Part shown: piece after piece, positions 9,322-18,545 of the stretch
Position numbering within the stretch: the first letter of the stretch is position 1
How the letters are laid out: the number at the start of each line of letters is the position of its first letter
From: Aliiglaciecola sp.
GTDB lineage: Bacteria; Pseudomonadota; Gammaproteobacteria; Enterobacterales; Alteromonadaceae
Direction of reading: 5' to 3'
Assembly: GCA_028356795.1 (NCBI GenBank)
Contig: JAOMVH010000009.1
Coordinates: 1 to 39,553, forward strand
Length of the DNA: 39,553 nucleotides
The notes under the pieces: model-generated
The model's database searches: none
Told to the model about the DNA's origin: nothing
Seen by the model: the letters and a program-made list of their open reading frames with translations, nothing else
Translations under genes and position numbers: made by a program

Positions 9322-9353
9322 ATATAAGCTAACAAACGGATTGAACATTTACC

Positions 9354-9899
9354 ATGCAAGTTATTAGTACAGACATTCCAGATGTGAAAATTATAGAGCC
9401 AAAAGTGTTTGGCGACGACCGAGGATTTTTCTTGGAAACGTTCAGAACAGACTGGTTTAAAAAAGAATGTGCAGATGTAGATTTTGTACAAGACAATCAT
9501 TCAAAGTCGTGCCAAGGCATACTCCGCGGTCTTCATTATCAAATGGAGCAAACCCAAGGCAAATTAGTGCGAGTAGTCAGTGGCGAAGTCTACGATGTAG
9601 CCGTGGATATGCGCAAAAGCTCACCCACTTATGGTAAGTGGGTGGGAGTTATATTGTCTGCTGAAAATAAACGCCAGCTATGGGTTCCTGCTGGCTTTGC
9701 TCATGGTTTTTACGTAACTAGCGAGTCTGCTGAGTTCATCTATAAATGCACTGACTACTATCACCCTGAATCCGAAATTTCGCTAAAGTATGACGATCCT
9801 ACACTTGGTATTACTTGGCCGCTAGTAAACGGTAAAGTACCTTCACTTTCTGGCAAGGATGAAGATGGGTTAGGTTTTGCAGACGCGCCAACCTTTTGA
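9354..9899 (+). CDS. rmlC: dTDP-4-dehydrorhamnose 3,5-epimerase
   Basis: This cupin-fold epimerase inverts C3 and C5 of dTDP-4-keto-6-deoxyglucose. Visible signatures are FGDDRGFFLETFR, NHSKSCQGILRGLHYQ with the catalytic His, QGKLVRVVSGEVYDVAVD, VPAGFAHGFYV and the Tyr-containing FIYKCTDYYHPESE. Its 181 aa are typical. It lies 32 nt after rmlA and 9 nt before rmlD. Confidence 0.97.
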   Translation: MQVISTDIPDVKIIEPKVFGDDRGFFLETFRTDWFKKECADVDFVQDNHSKSCQGILRGLHYQMEQTQGKLVRVVSGEVYDVAVDMRKSSPTYGKWVGVILSAENKRQLWVPAGFAHGFYVTSESAEFIYKCTDYYHPESEISLKYDDPTLGITWPLVNGKVPSLSGKDEDGLGFADAPTF

Positions 9900-9908
9900 G
9901 GAGTTGAT

Positions 9909-10775
9909 ATGAAGGTTGCAGTGATTGGCAAGTCTGGGCAATTATCGTTCGAGTTGTCTCGCTTGTTGAAAGACAACGTAACGTTTTTAGGAAGAGACGA
10001 TACAGACATAACAAACGAAACAGTGTTGTTCAAAACACTACGGTCATTATCGCCAGACGTCATTATTAATGCGTCCGCTTATACGGCAGTAGATAAAGCT
10101 GAAGAAGATATCGATGCATGTTACGCCATAAATAAAAAGGCCGTCGCGCACTTAGCGCAATACTGTGCTGAAACCGGTGCTTTTATGGTTCATGTGTCAA
10201 CTGATTATGTATTTAATGGTCTCAAAGGCGCGCCTTATTCTACTGATGACTCCATAGAGCCACAAGGTGTTTACGGCAGCAGCAAGGCTGAAGGTGAAAA
10301 AGCTTTGCTAGACATTTTACCTGATGCAAGTTGCTTAATTCGCACTGCCTGGGTGTATTCGGCTCATGGCAATAATTTTGTGAAAACTATGCTGCGTTTA
10401 ATGGCCGACAAGCCTCAGCTTGGTATAATAGACGATCAAGTAGGTACACCAACATGGGCAAAGGGTTTGGCTCAAGCGTGTGTAAGTGCCGCAGAAAACA
10501 AGACAGTCGGTGTATTCCATTGGACTGACGAAGGTGTAGCAAGTTGGTACGACTTTGCTTTGGCCATTCAAGAGCTTGGTATTGAAAAAGGCTTGTTAAA
10601 TAAAGTCATTCCAGTTTTGCCTATTCCTTCCAGCAATTACCCTACACCCGCTAAGCGCCCGCATTATAGTGTATTAGACAAGACAACAGCACGTGAGGCT
10701 TTTGCTTCGGTGCATCCAACGCACTGGCGTAAACAACTTTCGTCTATGATGGATGAATTGAAAGAACAGAATTAA
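9909..10775 (+). CDS. rmlD: dTDP-4-dehydrorhamnose reductase
   Basis: Last step to dTDP-L-rhamnose: NAD(P)H-dependent reduction of the 4-keto group. The 288-aa protein has the dinucleotide motif GKSGQLSFEL near the N-terminus, HVSTDYVFNG, the catalytic YGSSKAEGE (YxxxK), RTAWVYSAHGNNFVKTM and DQVGTPTWA. All are standard for RmlD. A GAGGAG ribosome site overlaps the end of rmlC, just before the ATG, so the genes are tightly linked. Confidence 0.97.
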   Translation: MKVAVIGKSGQLSFELSRLLKDNVTFLGRDDTDITNETVLFKTLRSLSPDVIINASAYTAVDKAEEDIDACYAINKKAVAHLAQYCAETGAFMVHVSTDYVFNGLKGAPYSTDDSIEPQGVYGSSKAEGEKALLDILPDASCLIRTAWVYSAHGNNFVKTMLRLMADKPQLGIIDDQVGTPTWAKGLAQACVSAAENKTVGVFHWTDEGVASWYDFALAIQELGIEKGLLNKVIPVLPIPSSNYPTPAKRPHYSVLDKTTAREAFASVHPTHWRKQLSSMMDELKEQN

Positions 10776-10794
10776 ATTATTTGGAAGATAATAA

Positions 10795-11877
10795 ATGGTC
10801 AAAAAAATTTTAGTCACAGGTGGCGCGGGCTTCATCGGTTCTGCAGTAGTGCGCCATTTGATCAACGATACAAACCACTCGGTAGTTAATTTAGATAAAC
10901 TTACTTATGCGGGTAACTTGGAATCATTATCGAGTATTTCAGGCAACTCTCGTTACAGTTTTGAAAAAGTGGACATTTGCGATGCAGATGAGGTAAAGCG
11001 TGTTTTTAATACTCACCAGCCGGATATTATTATGCATTTGGCAGCAGAGTCACACGTAGACCGTTCCATTGATGGCCCCGGAGAGTTTATACAAACTAAC
11101 GTTGTTGGTACATATACACTACTAGAACAAGCAAGGGCTTATTGGGCTGCGCTTGACGGGGACAAGAGAGACTGCTTTAAATTTCACCATATATCTACTG
11201 ATGAAGTCTACGGCGATTTAACGCATCCTGACGAAGTAACGCCAGACACTGAACTGCCATTGTTCACTGAAACAACGCCTTATGCCCCTAGTTCTCCTTA
11301 TTCGGCCAGCAAAGCGAGTTCTGATCAATTGGTTCGTTCATGGCTTCGTACTTACAAACTGCCAACACTTGTTACTAACTGTTCGAATAACTATGGCCCT
11401 TATCACTTCCCTGAAAAGTTAATTCCGCTGGTGATTTTAAATGCGTTAGCAGGTAAGCCATTACCAGTATATGGAAAAGGTAACCAAATACGCGATTGGT
11501 TGTATGTAGAGGATCATGCTCGAGCGTTAGTGCTTGTAGCGCTTGAAGGCAAAATTGGTGAAACCTATAACATTGGTGGGCATAACGAAAAACAAAATAT
11601 TGAAGTCGTGCAAACTATTTGTTCTATTTTGGATGAAGTTGAGCCAAGAGATGGCAAGTACGCCCAGCAAATTACATATGTTCAAGATCGCCCCGGCCAC
11701 GACATGCGTTATGCTATTGATGCCAGCAAGATTCAACGCGAATTAGGATGGACGCCACAAGAAACGTTCGAAAGTGGCATTCGTAAAACGGTTGAATGGT
11801 ACTTGAATAACGAAGGCTGGTGGAAAGCAGTATTAGATGGCAGTTATCAAGGGGAACGTTTAGGTATGGCTGGCTAA
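10795..11877 (+). CDS. rmlB: dTDP-glucose 4,6-dehydratase
   Basis: Second step of the dTDP-L-rhamnose pathway: NAD-dependent 4,6-dehydration of dTDP-glucose. The 360-aa protein has [14 protein letters not shown] at the N-terminus, [12 protein letters not shown], the active-site STDEVYGDL (Thr, Asp, Glu), YSASKASSD (YxxxK) and [18 protein letters not shown]. It is the last of the four rml genes and is followed by a strong terminator. The order A-C-D-B differs from the enterobacterial B-D-A-C order but all four steps are present. Confidence 0.97.
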   Translation: MVKKILVTGGAGFIGSAVVRHLINDTNHSVVNLDKLTYAGNLESLSSISGNSRYSFEKVDICDADEVKRVFNTHQPDIIMHLAAESHVDRSIDGPGEFIQTNVVGTYTLLEQARAYWAALDGDKRDCFKFHHISTDEVYGDLTHPDEVTPDTELPLFTETTPYAPSSPYSASKASSDQLVRSWLRTYKLPTLVTNCSNNYGPYHFPEKLIPLVILNALAGKPLPVYGKGNQIRDWLYVEDHARALVLVALEGKIGETYNIGGHNEKQNIEVVQTICSILDEVEPRDGKYAQQITYVQDRPGHDMRYAIDASKIQRELGWTPQETFESGIRKTVEWYLNNEGWWKAVLDGSYQGERLGMAG

Positions 11878-11909
11878 ATTTTAATTGAGATAATGTGATA
11901 TAATCATAG

Positions 11910-11938
11910 ACCGCTTTGTTATGCAAAGCGGTTTCTTA
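11910..11938 (+). terminator. Rho-independent terminator after rmlB
   Basis: A 9-bp perfect stem ACCGCTTTG / CAAAGCGGT with a 5-nt loop, followed by TTCTTATTT. It ends the rmlACDB operon about 30 nt after the stop codon. Confidence 0.88.
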
Positions 11939-11963
11939 TTTGTAATGGCAGTAAAAACACTAG

Positions 11964-13676
11964 ATGAAAAAATACTTAATACGCTCGGTACATAAAATAC
12001 TGCAGTTTGTGCCTAAACCTCTTAAAGATCAGCTCAAAAAAAGTGAGCAGTTAACTAGTTTATATATAAAGTCTGTAAGGAAAGCTGGGCTTTTTTACGA
12101 TGCGCCTACAGCTGAAAAAAACCAGGAGCTTTATGAGCAGTGGTTACATTTTCGTGAAACTAAGTCGAGTCCTGAAGAAGATAACGCACAACGTTGGCAA
12201 GCTATTATCTTCGGTAGTGAAGGTATAACTGAAACGATAAATAGTGTTCAATCGCAAGGTGTCGAGGCGTTTTTTTGTGTTGCGCAGGAAAGTAGCTCGC
12301 CGGAAAATGCTCCATTAAGTGCTAATTGTTTTAGGTCTATAACAAAGCAACTAGATAAAGAAATACCTACGCTATTGCTAAATAGTAGAGATACGCTAGC
12401 CCACAATGCCATTGCATGGTTTTTTGATAGCCTGTCGCATAGCAATATTGCGTATTGTGATACCGATGAATTAAGTGAAAATGGGGTACGTCGTAATCCC
12501 CGCTTTTTTCCTGACTGGAACCCCGAACTTCACTTTTCCACTGCCTATGTACAAACAGGCGTTATGTTAAATACATCACTGCTGAGTAATCTAGATTTTC
12601 TAGAAGTATCGACAGTAGCTGAATTGGTTAGTGAACTCATATTTTCTCGCAAACAGACGAACATAAATCATATTGCTTTACCATTAATTCATACACAAGT
12701 GACAAAGTCGCAGGTAACGAATGAATTGCTGTCGGTAAAGCGAAGCCTGGAGCGACATAAAAGCGTGAATGTCTTGCATGATGAAGCTAAGGGCGTTAAC
12801 TCTGTTATGTGGAAAAGTGCTGAGCCTCTTGTTAGCTTAATTATTCCTACAAAAAATGGCAAAGCGTTAGTTAAAGCTTGCATTGAATCAATAATCGAAA
12901 AAACAACCTATTCAAATTACGAAATACTACTTATTGATAATGAGTCTGATGATTTAGATAGCCTCAAATATTTTGACTATTTGAACTCGTTGCCAAAAGT
13001 ACGTGTTTTAAAATATTCAGCCCCTTTTAACTATTCAGCCATAAACAACTTTGGTGTGAAGCATGCCAATGGCAGTGTAATTGGGTTAATTAATAATGAT
13101 GTAGAGGTAATTACGCCACAATGGCTTACTTACATGGTCGGACACGCCCAGCGCAGTGAGGTGGGATGTGTTGGAGCAAAGCTACTGTATTCTGATACAC
13201 GTATTCAGCACGCAGGTGTAGTTTTGGGGTATGGGGGTGGAGCAGGCCACGCTCATAAAAATTTCCCTCGCAACCATTCGGGCTATTTAGACCGAATCAA
13301 AGCGACAAACAATTATAGCGCAGTAACTGCGGCGTGTTTGTTAGTTAAACGAGGACATTTTGAGCAAGTTGGGGGGTTAAATGAAGAGCAGCTTGCAGTA
13401 GCGTTTAATGATGTCGACCTTTGTCTTAAAGTGAGGGAATTTGGTGTAAATAATGTCTACTGTGCTGAAGCGGAGTTATTTCATCATGAATCAGTAAGCC
13501 GAGGGTTAGATATATCGCCTGAAAAGGCTGCAAGATTCAATCGAGAACTAGAATTTTTAAAATCTACATGGCCGCACTTGATAAAAGATGACCCTGCTTA
13601 TAGCCCTAACTTAACGCTGAAGCGCGAAAACTTTTCGATCAAAACTAAAGATGAGTTGTTGAGCGGCAAGGTGTGA
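11964..13676 (+). CDS. GT2 family glycosyltransferase with a degenerate N-terminal GT-like region
   Basis: The C-terminal half (residues about 275-535) is a clear GT2 domain: VSLIIPTKNGKALVKACIES, LLIDNESDDLDS, the DxD-like LINNDVEV, and FNDVDLCLKVREFG. The N-terminal half also has traces of a GT-A fold: IAYCDTDELSENGVRRNP followed by FFPDWNPEL matches the usual YSDEDELD...GRR..P.FKPDWSPDL block, but the VSVVMPTYN opening of such a domain is not recognisable. So this may be a tandem transferase in which only the second domain is active, as in RfbC-like O-antigen proteins. No membrane segment is seen. The sugar used is unknown; the location beside rml genes suggests rhamnose. The ATG is 87 nt after the rmlB stop, beyond the terminator. 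Confidence 0.85.
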   Translation: MKKYLIRSVHKILQFVPKPLKDQLKKSEQLTSLYIKSVRKAGLFYDAPTAEKNQELYEQWLHFRETKSSPEEDNAQRWQAIIFGSEGITETINSVQSQGVEAFFCVAQESSSPENAPLSANCFRSITKQLDKEIPTLLLNSRDTLAHNAIAWFFDSLSHSNIAYCDTDELSENGVRRNPRFFPDWNPELHFSTAYVQTGVMLNTSLLSNLDFLEVSTVAELVSELIFSRKQTNINHIALPLIHTQVTKSQVTNELLSVKRSLERHKSVNVLHDEAKGVNSVMWKSAEPLVSLIIPTKNGKALVKACIESIIEKTTYSNYEILLIDNESDDLDSLKYFDYLNSLPKVRVLKYSAPFNYSAINNFGVKHANGSVIGLINNDVEVITPQWLTYMVGHAQRSEVGCVGAKLLYSDTRIQHAGVVLGYGGGAGHAHKNFPRNHSGYLDRIKATNNYSAVTAACLLVKRGHFEQVGGLNEEQLAVAFNDVDLCLKVREFGVNNVYCAEAELFHHESVSRGLDISPEKAARFNRELEFLKSTWPHLIKDDPAYSPNLTLKRENFSIKTKDELLSGKV

Positions 13677-13772
13677 AGTTAATGTGATATCTTCCCGTAG
13701 CAAAAAGTGTACTCAAGCGCAGATTTATTTCCAAACCTTTAAAGTAAACTTTAGTGTAAAGTCATATAAATT

Positions 13773-13781
13773 TGCTATACT
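13773..13781 (+). promoter_or_regulatory. Extended -10 promoter before the second glycosyltransferase group
   Basis: TGCTATACT is a good extended -10 element (TGnTATACT) about 85 nt upstream of the next gene. A -35 is weak (TTAGTG at 13751, long spacing), as is common with extended -10 promoters. A small hairpin GTAGA/TCTAC lies in the presumed leader at 13804-13820. Confidence 0.5.
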
Positions 13782-13865
13782 CGCTGGTCGAAATTTTGGC
13801 TCGGTAGAGGCAGTATCTACTCGCAGCGCTTCACACTAATTCTAAAAAATAGGTTTTGGCCCCTC

Positions 13866-14762
13866 TTGTGTAATGTATATCGAGTAATAAATAAACCAAA
13901 AAAATCCGATAGATTTGAGGCGGTTGTTGGAATGGGGGTATATTCGTCAGATCAAATAAACTGGCTCGAACAAGCTATCCTCAGTGTAGTTAACCAGACT
14001 TACAAAAACTTTCTGTTCACAATTGTAATTGATGGTCATATCGATAGTTCGATGAGTGACTATCTGGGCGATCTTTCCCTCGAGCATGATAACATTTTGT
14101 TGATAAAATCAGAGCATAACCGAGGGTTAAGTTCTTCTATGAATTTTGTCATTGATTGGATGCTTGAAAATAACCCTAAAGCAAAATATTTTTTTAGGAT
14201 GGACTCTGATGATATTTCTTTGCCCGATAGATTTGAGAAGCAAATAGCATTTTTTGAAAAAAACCTGAACGTTTCAGTTTTGGGGACATCTTTAGTTGAA
14301 ATAAACGAGAAAGGTAAAAAGGTTGGAAAGAGAAAGCTTCCCATTGCTGACCATGAAGTTAAGCGTATTTTGCCTCGACGTTGCGCTATCAATCATCCCA
14401 CTGTAGTGATACGAACAGAAGTATTTATGGCTGGGTATAGGTATCGTGCCGAGTTGAAAAATACTCAGGACTATTTTTTATGGGCCGAATTAAGTGCCGC
14501 AGGCTATCGTTTTGCTAATTTGCCAGAAGCGCTTTTACAATTTAGACGTGTCAATGATTTTTACAAACGTAGAGGTTTAAGCAAGTCTATCAATGAATTT
14601 AAAGCCCGGTTTTATGTAATGAAAAAGTTGAAAAGATATAGCCTTGGCAACGTTTTGTATGCTTTAACTGTACTTTTGTTAAGACTTATGCCTGCAAAAA
14701 TTGTTAAACTAGCCTATAAACTAGATCGATATTTACTAAACAAGCGAGTTAGACACGAGTGA
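13866..14762 (+). CDS. GT2 family glycosyltransferase
   Basis: A GT-A fold transferase of 298 aa. The first strand reads FEAVVGMGVYSSDQINWLEQAI and is followed by SVVNQTY; FRMDSDDISLPDRFEKQ holds the metal-binding DxD, and INHPTVVIRTEVF plus NTQDYFLWAELSAAGYRF form the acceptor side. The only start that keeps the first beta strand whole is TTG at 13866; the ATG at 13932 has a GAGG upstream but would cut the strand. The C-terminus has a hydrophobic basic stretch (LGNVLYALTVLLLRLMPAKIV) that may touch the membrane. It overlaps the next gene by 4 nt (GTGA). Donor and acceptor are unknown. Confidence 0.82.
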   Translation: MCNVYRVINKPKKSDRFEAVVGMGVYSSDQINWLEQAILSVVNQTYKNFLFTIVIDGHIDSSMSDYLGDLSLEHDNILLIKSEHNRGLSSSMNFVIDWMLENNPKAKYFFRMDSDDISLPDRFEKQIAFFEKNLNVSVLGTSLVEINEKGKKVGKRKLPIADHEVKRILPRRCAINHPTVVIRTEVFMAGYRYRAELKNTQDYFLWAELSAAGYRFANLPEALLQFRRVNDFYKRRGLSKSINEFKARFYVMKKLKRYSLGNVLYALTVLLLRLMPAKIVKLAYKLDRYLLNKRVRHE

Positions 14763-15628
14763 TAGGCGCCACAATTATACTCTACAAACCCGATATGGAA
14801 ATCACCCAGAGACTACTTAATTCGATTCTTGAGCAAGTGGATGTGTTGAGCATCATCGATAATTCTCCCTTTTCTACCAACTTAAATGTTCCTTCTGAAG
14901 CCCTTCATTACCACCATTTTCCCAATAATATCGGTATTGCTTCGGCGCACAATGTAGGTCTGCAAGATCTCAAAGCGGCAGGTTGCGAGTACGGATTGCT
15001 GTTAGACCAAGATAGCTCTATTGATGACGACTTTGCATTTAGGTTATCTTCCTTGTTAGTCGCTTCAAAAATCAAAAAAAGACCACTTGCTGCTATTGGT
15101 CCCAGAATACTCTGTTCATTTACTGAAAAAGTGGTTAAGCCTAGGGTTCAACGAGAAGTAGCAAAGTATGACGATTTAGTGTGTGTCACGCAAATTATCT
15201 CTTCTGGCATGATGATCGACTTAGCAAACCTCGAACAGATTGGTTTAAAAGACGAAGATTTATTTATCGATGGTGTAGACCATGAATGGTGTTGGCGTGC
15301 TCGAACTCACAATCTGCAGGTGGCGATTGCAGATAAAGTGGAGATGGTGCATCGACTTGGAGATTCTCGTAGTAAGTTTGCGGGTCTAACTTACAAAGTG
15401 GGTTCTCCGGTTAGATTATATTATCAGTTTAGAAATGTGCTGGTTTTGTCACGTCGGGGTTATGTACCCTGGTATTGGAAACTGCGAAATGTGACAGTGC
15501 TCCCTATTCGATTTTTTGCTAACGCCCTATTGCAAGAAAATAGAATAGATAGAATCAAATTTATGTTTTGTGGAATTTGGGATGGAATTTGCAAGCGGCA
15601 AGGTTCGTTTAGTAAAAATTGGTCTTAA
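14759..15628 (+). CDS. Rhamnosyltransferase-like GT2 protein
   Basis: A 289-aa GT2 protein of the RfbF/RfbN type: ATIILYKPDMEITQRLLNSI, SIIDNSPFSTN, NNIGIASAHNVGL, then LLLDQDSSIDDDF with the metal-binding DQDS, and LFIDGVDHEWCWRARTHNL. This pattern is common in transferases that use dTDP-L-rhamnose, which fits the rml genes upstream; the exact linkage cannot be told. The GTG start overlaps the stop of the previous gene by 4 nt, so translation is likely coupled. No clear membrane segment is seen. Confidence 0.83.
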   Translation: MIGATIILYKPDMEITQRLLNSILEQVDVLSIIDNSPFSTNLNVPSEALHYHHFPNNIGIASAHNVGLQDLKAAGCEYGLLLDQDSSIDDDFAFRLSSLLVASKIKKRPLAAIGPRILCSFTEKVVKPRVQREVAKYDDLVCVTQIISSGMMIDLANLEQIGLKDEDLFIDGVDHEWCWRARTHNLQVAIADKVEMVHRLGDSRSKFAGLTYKVGSPVRLYYQFRNVLVLSRRGYVPWYWKLRNVTVLPIRFFANALLQENRIDRIKFMFCGIWDGICKRQGSFSKNWS

Positions 15629-15725
15629 AACATGTATTTGTCATAATACACTGTAATTATTAAACAAGGCTAAATTTGTCGTGAGTTTAGTGCTGATAAA
15701 ATTGTAAGTTAAAGGATTTGATTCA

Positions 15726-17060
15726 ATGAAAGTCACTGTTTTTGGTATTGGTTATGTTGGTTTAGTACAAGCCGCAGTGTTGGCTGAGGTGGGCCATAAT
15801 GTCGTGTGTATCGATGTTGACCAAAATAAGGTAGACAATTTAGAAAAAGGGCTCATTCCAATTTATGAACCGGGTTTAACCCCTTTGGTTAAATCTAACT
15901 TTGAAGCGGGTAGAGTCACCTTCACAACTGACGCAAAAATGGGTGTTGAACATGGTGATGTGATATTTATCGCAGTCGGTACCCCACCGGATGAAGATGG
16001 CTCAGCTGACCTGAAATATGTGCTGGCGGTTGCAAAGACCATTGCTGAGTTTATGCCTTCGTCGAAGATTGTCATCAATAAATCCACTGTGCCGGTTGGA
16101 ACTGCCGACAAGGTAAAAGCAAAGATTTCTGAAACGCTTGCTTCACTCAACAAAAATCTCAATTTTGATGTGGTATCTAACCCAGAATTTTTAAAAGAAG
16201 GCGCCGCTGTAAACGACTGTATGCGACCAGATAGAATTATTATTGGAACTGATAGTGCTAAGGCTGAAAAGAAGTTAAGAGAGCTTTATACGCCATTTAA
16301 TCGCAACCATGACAAAATTATTGTGATGGATATTCGCAGTGCAGAGTTAACCAAATATGCTGCCAACTGTATGCTAGCAACCAAAATCAGTTTTATGAAT
16401 GAGATGGCAAATTTAGCGGAAGTATTTGGTGCCGACATTGAAAATGTACGCTTGGGTATTGGTTCTGACCCTCGTATTGGTTATCAATTTATTTATCCTG
16501 GTTGCGGTTATGGTGGCTCTTGTTTCCCCAAAGATGTGCAAGCGCTCGCTCGTAGTGCAAGCGAATCCGGATATACAGCTCAGATTTTAGAATCAGTTGA
16601 AGCGGTTAATTACAAGCAAAAAGAAAAATTATTTGGCTATATCTCTAATCATTTTAATGGTGATTTAAAAGGTAAAAAAGTCGCTCTATGGGGCTTATCG
16701 TTTAAGCCTAACACCGATGATATGCGTGAAGCATCAAGTCGTGTATTAATAGAGAGCTTGTGGGCTGCGGGCGCAAGTGTGCAAGCCTACGACCCTGAAG
16801 CCATGGAAGAGACACAGCGCATTTATGGTAGTCGCCAGGACTTGAGTCTTATGGGCACAAAAGAAGCTGCGCTAGATGGTGCAGACTTTTTAGTCATTTG
16901 TACTGAGTGGCAAGTATTTCGAGCGCCCGATTTTGAGTTGATCAAACAATCGCTTTCAGAGCCGCTATTGTTTGATGGTAGAAATTTATTTGAACCCACG
17001 TTAATGAAGGAATACGGATTGCATTACTATGCCATCGGTAGAGGGTTGTCTGTAAAATAG
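15726..17060 (+). CDS. ugd: UDP-glucose 6-dehydrogenase
   Basis: This oxidises UDP-glucose twice, with NAD, to UDP-glucuronate. N-terminal NAD-binding motif [18 protein letters not shown]; central [19 protein letters not shown]; catalytic Cys in [14 protein letters not shown]-terminal [15 protein letters not shown]. The length of 444 aa is typical of bacterial Ugd. AAAGGA stands 12 nt before the ATG. It is followed by galU after 16 nt, so substrate and product enzymes are paired. UDP-glucuronate would supply acidic residues for the polysaccharide or other surface glycans. Confidence 0.97.
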   Translation: MKVTVFGIGYVGLVQAAVLAEVGHNVVCIDVDQNKVDNLEKGLIPIYEPGLTPLVKSNFEAGRVTFTTDAKMGVEHGDVIFIAVGTPPDEDGSADLKYVLAVAKTIAEFMPSSKIVINKSTVPVGTADKVKAKISETLASLNKNLNFDVVSNPEFLKEGAAVNDCMRPDRIIIGTDSAKAEKKLRELYTPFNRNHDKIIVMDIRSAELTKYAANCMLATKISFMNEMANLAEVFGADIENVRLGIGSDPRIGYQFIYPGCGYGGSCFPKDVQALARSASESGYTAQILESVEAVNYKQKEKLFGYISNHFNGDLKGKKVALWGLSFKPNTDDMREASSRVLIESLWAAGASVQAYDPEAMEETQRIYGSRQDLSLMGTKEAALDGADFLVICTEWQVFRAPDFELIKQSLSEPLLFDGRNLFEPTLMKEYGLHYYAIGRGLSVK

Positions 17061-17076
17061 CAGTGAAGGAAACAAA

Positions 17077-17970
17077 ATGAGTCAAGTGAAAAAAGCGGTT
17101 ATCCCAGTTGCGGGTTTAGGAACAAGAATGTTGCCAGCAACCAAGGCGATCCCAAAAGAGATGTTGCCGGTGGTTGATAAGCCACTTATTCAATATGTTG
17201 TGGCTGAATGTGTTGCTGCGGGTATCAAAGAAATCATTTTGGTGACTCATGCCAGTAAAAACAGTATCGAGAATCACTTTGATACCAGTTTCGAATTAGA
17301 AGCCACTCTTGAAACTCGTGTTAAGCGTCAGTTACTCGAAGATGTGCAATCAATTTGTCCTAAAGACGTAACTATCATGCATGTGCGTCAAGGCGTTGCC
17401 AAAGGCTTAGGGCACGCCATTTTATGTGCTCGCCCAATGGTCGGGGATAGTCCATTCGCTGTGGTTTTACCTGATGTGATTGTTGACGATGCAGCATGTG
17501 ATCCGAAAAAAGATAATTTGGCTGATATGGTTGCCACTTTTAATACTAGCCGCGTTAGTCAAATCATGGTGGAGGAAGTTCCTCATGAAGACGTCGATAA
17601 ATATGGTGTGGTTGATCTTGAAGGTAAAGATCTGGGTCAAGGGGAGTCTGCCAAAATACATCAAATGGTAGAAAAGCCACCGTTGGACGAAGCACCGTCA
17701 AATTTGGCTGTAGTGGGTCGCTATGTATTGTCTGAAAAAATTTGGGATTCACTTGAATTTACGCCTCCTGGAGCAGGTGGTGAAATTCAGCTAACTGATG
17801 CGATTGTCACTCTTATGAAAGAAGAGCAAGTCGATGCCTATTATATGACGGGTAAGAGCCATGATTGTGGTAGCAAGTTAGGTTATATGAAGGCTAACAT
17901 CGAATATGCCATTCGACATAAAGACATCAAAGATGAATTTATAGCGTTTTTGAAAGATTTAGATATTTAA
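17077..17970 (+). CDS. galU: UTP-glucose-1-phosphate uridylyltransferase
   Basis: This makes UDP-glucose from glucose-1-phosphate and UTP. The 297-aa protein starts with the nucleotide-binding signature [20 protein letters not shown] followed by [11 protein letters not shown]; other landmarks are [24 protein letters not shown] and [16 protein letters not shown] precedes the ATG. It is the last gene of the plus-strand polysaccharide block and is followed at once by a terminator. It provides the substrate for Ugd just upstream. Confidence 0.97.
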   Translation: MSQVKKAVIPVAGLGTRMLPATKAIPKEMLPVVDKPLIQYVVAECVAAGIKEIILVTHASKNSIENHFDTSFELEATLETRVKRQLLEDVQSICPKDVTIMHVRQGVAKGLGHAILCARPMVGDSPFAVVLPDVIVDDAACDPKKDNLADMVATFNTSRVSQIMVEEVPHEDVDKYGVVDLEGKDLGQGESAKIHQMVEKPPLDEAPSNLAVVGRYVLSEKIWDSLEFTPPGAGGEIQLTDAIVTLMKEEQVDAYYMTGKSHDCGSKLGYMKANIEYAIRHKDIKDEFIAFLKDLDI

Positions 17971-17988
17971 AGAAACAAACGATAAACA

Positions 17989-18010
17989 AGGCACCTTTCG
18001 GTGCCTTTTT
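17989..18010. terminator. Rho-independent terminator after galU
   Basis: AGGCACC tttc GGTGCCT followed by five or more T. It lies between the convergent galU and comEA-like genes; the minus strand also has a short T/A-rich flank, so it may work both ways. Confidence 0.9.
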
Positions 18011-18334
18011 CTATTTTACAGATGCATTTTGCTTTAATTTTTCAACCATTTTCACGCCGATCCCTTTTACCTTTGTCAGGTCCATCAAAGAGCTAAAATT
18101 ACCATTGCTTTTACGGTAAGCAATAATATCAGCTGCCTTTTTGGCTCCAATCCCTTTCAAACGTTGTAGTTCAGACGCAGAGGCAACATTAACATTGACC
18201 TTTTGCTGGCTTTTTTGAATGTTCTCTTTTGCAATGGCTTCTTTCTGATTTAATGATTTAGCGTGTATCGGGTGATGTACGCCGGCTAAAAATACAGCGC
18301 ATGCGATGACTAAAGTTGGTAAAAACTTTTTCAC
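18011..18334 (-). CDS. Exported ComEA-like helix-hairpin-helix protein
   Basis: A 107-aa small protein with an N-terminal signal peptide (MKKFLPTLVIACAVFLAGVH, probable cleavage after IHA at residue 25) and a C-terminal double helix-hairpin-helix (VNVNVASASELQRLKGIGAK and LTKVKGIGVKMVEKL). ComEA proteins bind DNA at the periplasmic side during natural uptake; many short homologues in gammaproteobacteria are only guessed to do so. The GTG at 18332-18334 is preferred because AAGGAG lies six bases upstream; the ATG at 18352 overlaps that site and lacks one of its own. Confidence 0.88.
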   Translation of the reverse strand: MKKFLPTLVIACAVFLAGVHHPIHAKSLNQKEAIAKENIQKSQQKVNVNVASASELQRLKGIGAKKAADIIAYRKSNGNFSSLMDLTKVKGIGVKMVEKLKQNASVK

Positions 18335-18485
18335 GGTGATCTCCTTATTCATGTTTCAGTCCGTTTGTGCATTATGCACTGTTTAAAAATAGACATGATG
18401 TAAGGAGCTGTAAAGTCTAGTTTTTCCTTAGGTTAATCAGTTTAAAATAGTTTGTGTGTATAGAAGATTTTTGACGCCAGCATAT

Positions 18486-18525
18486 AAAAAAGCGACGTAT
18501 CACAGTTCTGTGAACACATCGCTTT
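18486..18525 (-). terminator. Terminator after isocitrate dehydrogenase gene
   Basis: Read on the minus strand: AAAGCGA ... TTCACAG aa CTGTGA ... TCGCTTTTTT. A two-part stem with a T-run, 20 nt after the stop codon of the dehydrogenase. Confidence 0.8.
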
Positions 18526-18545
18526 CTAATGATATAAGTATAAAT

